NCBI GenBank assembly: GCA_008638375.1
Contig: CM018032.1
Coordinates: forward strand, 40,115,355 to 40,179,354
Origin: Nyssa sinensis
Taxonomy: Eukaryota; Streptophyta; Magnoliopsida; Cornales; Nyssaceae
Reading direction: 5' to 3'
Length of the DNA: 64,000 nucleotides
Shown here piece after piece: positions 56,929-64,000 of this stretch; within the stretch, counting starts at the first letter, position 1; each line of letters starts with the position of its first letter. Position numbers and translations under genes: made by a program. Under the pieces are notes generated by a model. It worked only from the letters and a program-made list of their open reading frames with translations, was not told where the DNA came from and made no database searches.

Positions 56929-59174
56929 TGTTATGACCCGAAACCCACCCTATGCTAATCTCGTGTCACGAGGCCGACTCTAAGGCCGTCCCTGCTTTTT
57001 TCATTCCTGTATCATAGTACTAATATGCAATGTACTAAAAATTTTAAATAATAATAAGCGGAAGTCTTATCAATAGATCCGTCTCAAAATTAATGTTATT
57101 CATCAAATTTTATGCTTTGCTATCATAAGTATCTCTAAAACTAATTTAGACTCAACCATTAAGTCTGGAATGCCGAAGAAAGTCAGTTTAGGCTTTCGCG
57201 AAATTCCATTTGGGTTCGGGTAGCAGTAAAGGTATTTTGGTCAATTAGTGTTTCTATGGGTATTTATTTTTCGGGACCTCGTCTCACGACACGGACCTTA
57301 CCATTGGACTCAGAAGGTCCAAGATAGTCAAAATACACTCATAACTTGTTTAATTTGGACTTTGGGCTATTTTTCTATATCTAATTTAATTAATTTTATT
57401 TAATATAGTTTATATATAATATATTTTTTTTGTGCGCATGAAGATAGCACAGGCGTGCCTGTCAATTGGGTAGGGTTGGGGTTTCATCCGTGAGGTTCCT
57501 GGTTCGAATCCTATAGGGCTCAGCCCTTTTCCTTTTTATTTCATTTTATACATTATTTATATAATATATATTTTTGTGGGATTTAGTTGACACAGGCTTG
57601 CCTATCAACTTGGTTTGTACGCCTTACTCCCTTGCCCTTGGTTCCCTGTTCGAGTCTCGGGGGCAGCAACCCCCGTTATTTTTTTCCTTTTACTTTAAAA
57701 CCAAACAGTGGCTAAGCCACTTATCCCCGTATAGGATATCCCAATTTCCCCCTTTTTCCCAATTTCAATTTGAAACGCCTGAAACCAAACAGCCCCCTTC
57801 CCCCTTTAAATTTAAAAACCCTTACCTAAACGACATAGTTTCGAGGCCCAACGCCCCAACATTGTTCATCACCTTCCCCGTTAATCCGGTGAAGGTGAAG
57901 TAGGGTTCCGTCACCTTCTCCGGTGACGAAAACCCAGTTTCGGTTGTTTCCTTGATCAAACCTGATGCAATTTTCTTCCTCTTCCCTCAAGGATCTCAAC
58001 CCTAACCTCAGTTCCCATTAAAAGCCTCCCAATCTTCACGAATATTGGGTCAACCATCTCCGGCCGATTTTTCGACCAACTGTTCCCCTCTAATTTCGTG
58101 CATGTTTCTCCACTGTTTCAACCCCATTTTCATTCTAATGTGTTTCTGCATCCTTGAGGATTATTTTCTTAAACTTAAAACAAAGTTTTAAGCATAAAAT
58201 TCATGAAGCCGAATTATCATCCTAAACCTACAACTAGGGTTTTCTCTTTCATTTCTAAGCCAAATGAACTACGGTTTGTTCCTGTATCACCATTTTTCAT
58301 GCTTATCAAGGTCCTATATTTAAAACTAAACGAATCTACATGAACTAAGAAAATAGAACTTGATTTTCACTTACCCGTGTGAGCTTTTGGCTCGCAGTTT
58401 TCCCTTCATTTTCTTTTGGTTTCTCTTCTTCTTCTTCTTCACTTCTGAATCTCATAACACTCTCAGTTTCCTTGGTTTCTTCCTTTCTACTTCTGATTTC
58501 TTCAAATCAGACCTTAGAATTTATAGGGAATTTTTCTCTCTTTAGCGCCTACAATTTCTCTCACTTCCTCCATTTCTTGTAGCCTTATTTGACTGCCTCT
58601 ATACCGCCCATTCATCCGCTACCATCCACGCACCACTTACGCAAAAGATACATAATACATATACACACCCACTTACCCTCTTAAGTCGGCAGACCTGCTG
58701 CCTTCACCACAGCCGCACACACCTCACCCACTTGACACACACACACCCTTCTTTCCTCCCTATTTCCTTTCTTCCTGTTCTTTATATTTATAAAATATAC
58801 ATATATACATACATAATACTGTATATATATTTTCCTATATTCTATCTAATTATATATATATATATATCCTTATATATACATATATACATATATCTACTGG
58901 TATGCACATACACTTATTTTAGATATACTACGTGTCCATGAAATATGCACATGCATGGAAATACGTGCATGCACGCATTACGATGCTGGGTCCTGGGGTG
59001 CTCGGGTGTTACGCGACATTGGCCATACTAAGCAAACCATTCACATTCCAAAATCGTACAGTTCTATAAAATACCATGATATAGAGCTTAAATAGCTCGA
59101 TTTACAACTGGTGTTACACTACTCATCTGGGTTTATCTCGGTATACGTGTCATATCCCGGGTCGGGATATTACA
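56929..59174 (-). repeat. 3' LTR of the Tekay element
   Basis: The sense start TGTAATATCCCGACCCGGG is at 59174 and the sense end GGTCATAACA at 56929. A TA microsatellite (58790-58885) lies 290-385 bp from the sense start. A second TGTAACACC-like string (minus GCGTAACACCCGAG, near 59013) lies inside the LTR. Confidence 0.85.
57440..57680 (+). repeat. Two tRNA/SINE-like segments with pol III B-box motifs in the Tekay LTR
   Basis: CACAGGCGTGCCTGTCAA...GGTTCGAATCCTA (57450-57513) and CACAGGCTTGCCTATCAA...TGTTCGAGTCTCGG (57590-57661) are diverged tandem copies. GGTTCGAATCC is a canonical B box, and both are followed by a T-rich run. No convincing A box or cloverleaf was found, so these are not called tRNA genes. 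Confidence 0.45.
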
Positions 59175-59194
59175 TTCTTACCCTTTTAAAAATA
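59175..59194 (-). other. Polypurine tract of the Tekay element
   Basis: Minus TATTTTTAAAAGGGTAAGAA directly precedes the LTR start TGTAATATCCC. Confidence 0.75.
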
Positions 59195-59222
59195 AGTTTG
59201 TCCCCAAACTTAGCATATACTA

Positions 59223-62200
59223 CTACGAAAATAACTGTGGATACTTGGCGTGCATGTCATCTTCTCGCTCCCAAGTAACTTCCTCTATCTAGTGATTCCT
59301 CCACAAAACTTTGACTAATGGAATAGTCTTGTTCCATAGAACTTGATCTCGATGATCCAAGATCTGAACTAGATGCTCTATGTAAGTCAGGTTCTCTTGG
59401 ACGTCTAAAGGCTCGTGCGCAATTACCTGATCTGCACTCTGTATACACTTTCTCAGCATCAAAACATGAACCGTATTGTGTACATGTGCTAACTTTAAAG
59501 GCAAGGCAAGTTGGAGGGTCCAACCCTTCCTATGATCCTGAATAGCCCAATGTATCTTGGCCCGAGCTTTCCCCTATTGCCAAACCTGACTACACCCTTC
59601 ATGGGTGATACTTTCAAGAACACATAATCGCCTACCGTGAACTCCAACTCTTGTTTGTGAGCATTTTAATAGCTCTTCTGTCGGCTCTGAGTTGCTAGTA
59701 AACATTTTCTGATCAACTGTATCTTCCCTGTAGTCTGTTCCACTATTTCTGGCCCACAGAGCTTCCTCTCACCCACCTCTGTCCACCACAGTGGTGATCG
59801 GCACTTCCTGCCGTATAATGTCTCATATGGTGCCATACCAATACTAGCTTGATAGCTATTATTGTATGTGAACTCTACTAGTGGCAACTGATCCTCCCAA
59901 CTCCCCTCAAAGTCTATGACATAGAAACGCAGTCAGTCCTCTAAAGTCTATATCGTCCTCTCTGACTGTCCATCAGTCTCGAGATGATAAGCAGTGCTAA
60001 GACTCAATTCTGTACCCATCGCTTGTTGTAGACCCTTCCAAAATCGTGACACAAACCGCGGATCCCTATCAAATACAATCGATATTGGAACTCCATGAAG
60101 TCTGACAATCTGTCTGATATATAACTTGGCTAGTCGCTGTAGGGTCTATGTCATCTTGGTTGCCAGGAAATGAGCTGTCTTGTTCAACTTGTCCACAATG
60201 ACCTAAATAGAATCACCCTCTCTTGCTGTCTTTGGCAACCTTGACACAAAGTCCATCGTGATGTGTTCCTACTTCCACTCGGGAATAGGTAACGACTATA
60301 GAAGTCCTCTAGGCTTCTAATGCTCTACCTTGACCTGCTGGCACTTGGCACATCGTGCTATATACTCAACTATGTAACGCTTCATCCTAGACCACCAATA
60401 AGTACCTCTGACATTGTGATACATCTTGGTGCTCCTTGGATGCAAGGTAAATCTCGAACTGTGTGCCTCATCAAGAATCTCCCTCCTGAGTTCTGGCACA
60501 TCAGGTACATAGATTCTACCCTGATAGTATAACATCCCTTCTCGTACTGAAAACTCGAAGTCTATGCCTATCTTAGCCTCCTAACGAAGCTTAGTCAACT
60601 TCTCATCATGAGTCTGCTGCTCTCTGATCCTGTCCACAATCGATAGACTGACTGTGACATTGGCACACATTGCCTCAGAGATGGGAAGAACTATCTCTAT
60701 CTCTATATCCTCCTAGTCTCTCAGTATCTCTGTATGCATCGTCAATAGGCAAGCTAAACTCCCTGATGACTTCCTACTAAGAGCGTCAGCTACCACATTC
60801 GCCTTCGCAAGGTGGTACTATATGCTGACCTCGTAGTCCTTCAACAACTCTAACCAACGGCTCTGTCTCATGTTGAGCTCTTTCTGTGTAAACAGATTCT
60901 TAAGGCTCTTATGGTCAGTGACGATCTCACACGTGGTTTCGTATAAGTAATGCCTCCATATCTTCAAAGCAAAGACAATGGCTACTAGCTCGAGATCGTG
61001 TGTCGGATAGTTCCCCTCATGGGGTCTCAACTGTCGTGAAGCATACGCTACCACTCTTCCGTTCTGTATCAACACACACCCTAATCCCTTGAATGAGGCA
61101 TCACCATAGATCATAAATCCTTCGGTTCCATCTGGTACTGTCAATATAGGAGCTGTAACTAGACACTCCTTCAACTCTTGGAAACTCCTCTCCTGTTCCT
61201 CTGTCCAAACAAAAGGAACACCCTTCCTGGTCAGTTGGGTAATAGGCGTAGCTATCTTGGAGAAGTCCTTGACAAATCTCCTATAGTAGCCTGCTAACCC
61301 CATGAAACTCCGCACTTCCGTGACACTAGTAGGCTGAGGCCAATTCATGATTGCCTCGATCTTCTGAGAATCGACAGAGATTCCCTCCTTGTTGATCACT
61401 TGTTCCAGAAATGCTATACTAGGAAGCCAGAACTCACACTTCTTCAGCTTAGCGTACAGCTTCTGCTCTCCCAACTTATGTAGAACTCTCCTCAGATGTA
61501 CCTCGTGTTCCTCCTGGTTCTTGGAGTAAACCAAGATATCGTCTATGAACACAATCACGAAGTCATCCAAGTACGGCTTGAACACATAGTTCATCATATC
61601 CATGAATGCAGCTGGGGCATTGGTCACCCCAAATGGCATAACAAGAAACTCGTAGTGTCCATACCGTGTTCTAAATGCCATCTTTTGAATGTCAGCGGGT
61701 CTGACCTTCAGCTGATGATAATCGAACCTCAGGTCAATCTTCGAAAACACCTGAGCTCCCTTTAACTGGTCGAACAGATCATCTACTCTGGGCAGTGGAT
61801 ATCTGTTCCTGATGGTAACCTTGTTTAGCTCTCAATAGTTAATACATAGCCTCATGGTTCCATGCTTCTTTTTCACAAACAATACAGGTGCACCCTATGG
61901 TGACGAGCTGGGTCGTATAAAACCCTTGTCCAATAATTCCTGCAACTGGAGCTTCAGTTCCTTCAGTTCTGCTGGTGCCATCCTATATGGTGTCTTGGAT
62001 ATTGGTGTAGTGCCTGGCAGTACGTCGATGCAAAACTCAATCTCCCTATTTATGGGCATCCTTGGAAGATCATCCAGAAATACCTTAGGAAATTCCCTAG
62101 CAATGGGAATCCTCTCTAACTCAAGCTGCTGAGAGTCAGTGTTTTGGACACTACATAAGAAACCGTGGCATCCCTTGGGAAGCAGACGCCTAGCTTGGAT

Positions 62201-62756
62201 AGAGGAAACGAAGTAAAATAGAGAAGTCACCCCTGTACCCTCAAAGTCAACTGTCAAAAATTTAGGGTTCTGTATAAGAACTCGCTTGGCCACACAGTCT
62301 ATCGTAGCATGATTGGCGGCTAGCCAATCTATTCCAAGGATAATATCGAACCCACAAATTCCCAATGGTATAAGGTTAGTAAATAAATGTGTATCCCCAA
62401 TCTGTATCCAATAATGATTTCCCCGATGGTATAGAAACACTCAGTAAATATCCTAAGGGTTCTGTCACTATGTTCAATCTAGCAACATATATAGGGGATA
62501 TAAATGAATGTGTAGATCCAGTGTCAAATAAAATATGAGCAGGCTGTGAGCATACTAAAAGAGTACCTGCGACTACGAAAGTTGTAGCCTGCACGTCTCC
62601 TAGTAAGATGGAGAAAACCTGCCCTGCCTGCTGCTGGACGTTCCCCTCTCCACTCTTGTGGGTCGGGGGTCTAAGTGCTGCTGCTGCTCCGGGTGCTGGC
62701 GCTCTAACCGAAGTAGTGCTCATCATGGCCTGACCCTTCTGAGGGTACTCTCTCAC
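59223..62756 (-). pseudogene. Tekay protease, RT, RNase H, integrase, chromodomain (degenerate)
   Basis: Read on minus: protease with FDTGSTHSFISP (62527-62492), then IILGIDWLAANHATID (62349-62302). RT spans 62100-61250 with [14 protein letters not shown] (61559-61518; catalytic IDD), and 61750-60818 is open for 310 codons through [16 protein letters not shown] and the RNase H motifs [10 protein letters not shown] and DHKSLKNLF. Integrase has YWWSRMKRYIVEYIARCAKC and, after stops, ITMDF, FDRDPRF and DGQSE segments. The tail (59500-59225) has LPLKLAHVHNTVHVLMLRK and PLVKVLWRNH, then TWEREDDMHAKYPQLF, a chromodomain-like end used for chromatin targeting in this lineage. Several TAG/TGA codons replace Gln, Trp or Arg. 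Confidence 0.88.
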
Positions 62757-63696
62757 AAAATGTCCCTCTTGGCTACACTAGTAGCAAGTGTTGCTATCCT
62801 TGAGGCACTGGCCTTTATAGATCTTCTCACCACGGGGGCATTTGGTTGCACCCCCTCTAGTGCTGCCCTGTCTCCTCTAACTAAACCCTGTCGCCTGTGA
62901 TACAACTCCAGGTCTGGTAAATGTAGATCCCTGTCCAGAAGAAGAAGGCCCTTGCCTCCTATTCTAGTTACCTCCCTGTCTCTGATTCCCTCGTCTCTTA
63001 GCGAATTCCTCGCCACTCTTCTCTATGATCCGAGCCGTCTCTACTACGTCATGATAAGTAGTCAGTCGCTAGGGTCTCAGTCTATCCTTGATAGACCTCA
63101 AACTTGCGAGCTTTCAGATCCTCGCTGTTGATGACATTCGGAGCAAACCTGGCCAACTCAGTAAATGTGGCCTCGTACTGCTCTACAGTCATCATCCCTT
63201 GCTGTAGTACCATGAACTCAGCAACCCTCCGATTCCGTACTTCCTAAGGGAAGTACTTCTTGTTGAAGATAGTGGTAAATCGCTACTAGTCCATGCCTGG
63301 CTCTTTGGCCTTCTCAATCATCCACCACTTATGGGCCATTCCCTTGAGCATATATGTGGCATAGGCCACCTTCTGAACCTCAGTGCATATTAGGATATCG
63401 TAAATCCTGTTCATCTTTAATAACCACTCCTCAGCTACAGTGGCTCCTCTCGTATTGTCAAATGTCGGGGGTTTCATCTTCTGAGACCGCTCGTATAAAT
63501 ATGTGGAGTCTTGCTCGTTCCCTTGACATCCACCTACGTTGCCGCCTGTGTTGACAGGCCGCTCCTATCACACCAGTTGTATCGGCTGGCTAGCACTGGC
63601 CTGAATCCGTGGCAGAGACTCAATGACGCTCTGCATCAATCTTTCTAACAGATCTAGATGATTTATAGGCAACAGATTCTGCCTCGTGTTAACCAT
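62757..63696 (-). pseudogene. Tekay gag with damaged zinc knuckle
   Basis: The ATG at 63696 (MVNTRQNLLPINHLDLLERL) is followed by a stop after about 43 codons and then recognisable gag: MKPPTFDNTRGATVAEEWLL (63477) and KVAYATYMLKGMAHKWWMIE, typical of Tekay gag. The C-terminal CCHC knuckle reads CY-stop-CSQEGHFVREY on minus (about 62786-62744): the Gln codon is TAG and the last Cys is Tyr. Gag would bind and package the element RNA. This copy cannot. Confidence 0.82.
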
Positions 63697-63839
63697 GTTT
63701 GTAAAGATAACCAGTGAAGATAACCAATAAGATGACTAGTCAATGTGTAAGGTAAATAGTCAATGATCGTATAAAATAAAATGTCAGTCTTATCTATCAA
63801 TTCTAATTCGAGTCCTGTCTCCCATGACTCACAATCGAA

Positions 63840-63858
63840 CCTATAACTCTACTACCAA
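63840..63858 (-). other. Primer binding site of the Tekay element
   Basis: Minus TTGGTAGTAGAGTTATAGG, two bases inside the 5' LTR end (63861), resembles the initiator-Met tRNA complement TGGTATCAGAGCCAGG with a few changes. Confidence 0.65.
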
Positions 63859-63860
63859 GC

Positions 63861-64000
63861 TGTCACGACCCGAAACCCACCCTATGCAGATCTCGTGTTG
63901 CAGGGCTGACCCTAAGGTCGTCCCTAGTTTTTTCATTCCTGTATCATAGTACTAATATGCAATGTACTAAAAATTTAAAACAATAATAAGCTGAAGTCTT
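63861..64000 (-). repeat. 5' LTR of the Tekay element (sense 3' end only)
   Basis: TGTCACGACCCGAAACCCACCC at 63861 and the next 140 bases match 56929-57068 closely (for example TCATTCCTGTATCATAGTAC and TATGCAATGTACTAAAAATT). Confidence 0.9.

Larger units (their letters stand above)
56929..63999 (-). mobile_element. Tekay-lineage chromovirus (Ty3/gypsy), minus strand, 5' LTR cut by the window edge
   Basis: The 3' LTR is 56929-59174, the PPT 59175-59194, coding 59223-63696, the PBS about 63840-63858 and the 5' LTR begins at 63861. Domain order (minus strand): gag, protease, RT, RNase H, integrase, chromodomain-like tail. The sequence CAKCQQVKVEH and the C-terminal LVKVLWRNH...EEVTWERE are typical of Tekay/Del elements. 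The LTR ends TGTTATGACC and TGTCACGACC match solo LTR 1 (515). Stops and frameshifts abolish expression. The 5-bp flank on the left is AGTCT; its partner lies outside. Confidence 0.9.

Noticed and set aside
57440..57680. tRNA genes
   Set aside because: B-box-like motifs are present, but no cloverleaf, acceptor stem pairing or A box could be found.
59013..59174. Boundary of the Tekay 3' LTR at GGGTGTTACG (59013)
   Set aside because: No polypurine tract adjoins it; the PPT and TGTAATATCCC start at 59174 give a better boundary.

Overview
The window looks like nuclear DNA from a large, repeat-rich flowering plant genome, probably a eudicot. The evidence is one multi-exon plant gene with GT-AG introns, many Ty3/gypsy LTR retrotransposons with plant-type lineages (Tat and Tekay), hAT-like DNA elements, long TA/TG/GA microsatellites, and no bacterial operon structure. 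I cannot name the species.

The only host gene I can fully model is a plus-strand EB1 family microtubule plus-end protein, EB1C-like: six coding exons between 10959 and 28992, 327 codons plus a stop. Its third intron is 16.5 kb and is almost entirely transposon-derived.

Left part (1-10464): the 3' end of an old Tat-lineage element (antisense ORF remnant, polypurine tract, LTR). Three long solo LTRs have landed inside it (515-3916, 4468-7290, 7584-10266), each with a perfect 5-bp target duplication. Unique sequence and the EB1C 5' region follow at 10465-10958. Inside EB1C intron 3 there is a non-autonomous LTR element (12118-15460) carrying a nested 1.7-kb DNA transposon (12244-13989), an LTR plus leader fragment (15703-16247), two sets of large inverted repeats built from LTR and internal retroelement sequence (16248-20131 and 20132-25142), an 8-bp-TSD hAT MITE (23774-24309) and other hAT-like debris.

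Middle (28993-46870): EB1C downstream sequence, a frameshifted vWA-domain pseudogene fragment (about 30430), then a nearly complete, decayed Tat/Retand-like Ty3 element (31130-44896). It has 550-bp LTRs, gag, a protease-RT-RNase H-second RNase H-integrase polyprotein, a 77-bp tandem array of nine exact-length units, a 103-bp tandem array, and an antisense gene with three apparent introns before the 3' LTR. A solo LTR (34538-37731) interrupts its RT. A minus-strand gag-only LTR element fragment follows (about 45058-46862).

Right part (46870-64000): an RNase H-like pseudogene present in two partial copies, a probable copia LTR region, a fifth solo LTR (50230-53759) placed in a palindromic AGTCGACT motif, an old LTR remnant, an antisense transposon-ORF fragment, and a minus-strand Tekay chromovirus (3' LTR 56929-59174, coding region 59223-63696, PBS, and the start of its 5' LTR at 63861).

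The elements do not form a pathway. The window is a record of nested insertion, LTR-LTR recombination that left solo LTRs, and decay rich in Gln-to-TAG changes, around one probably functional gene.
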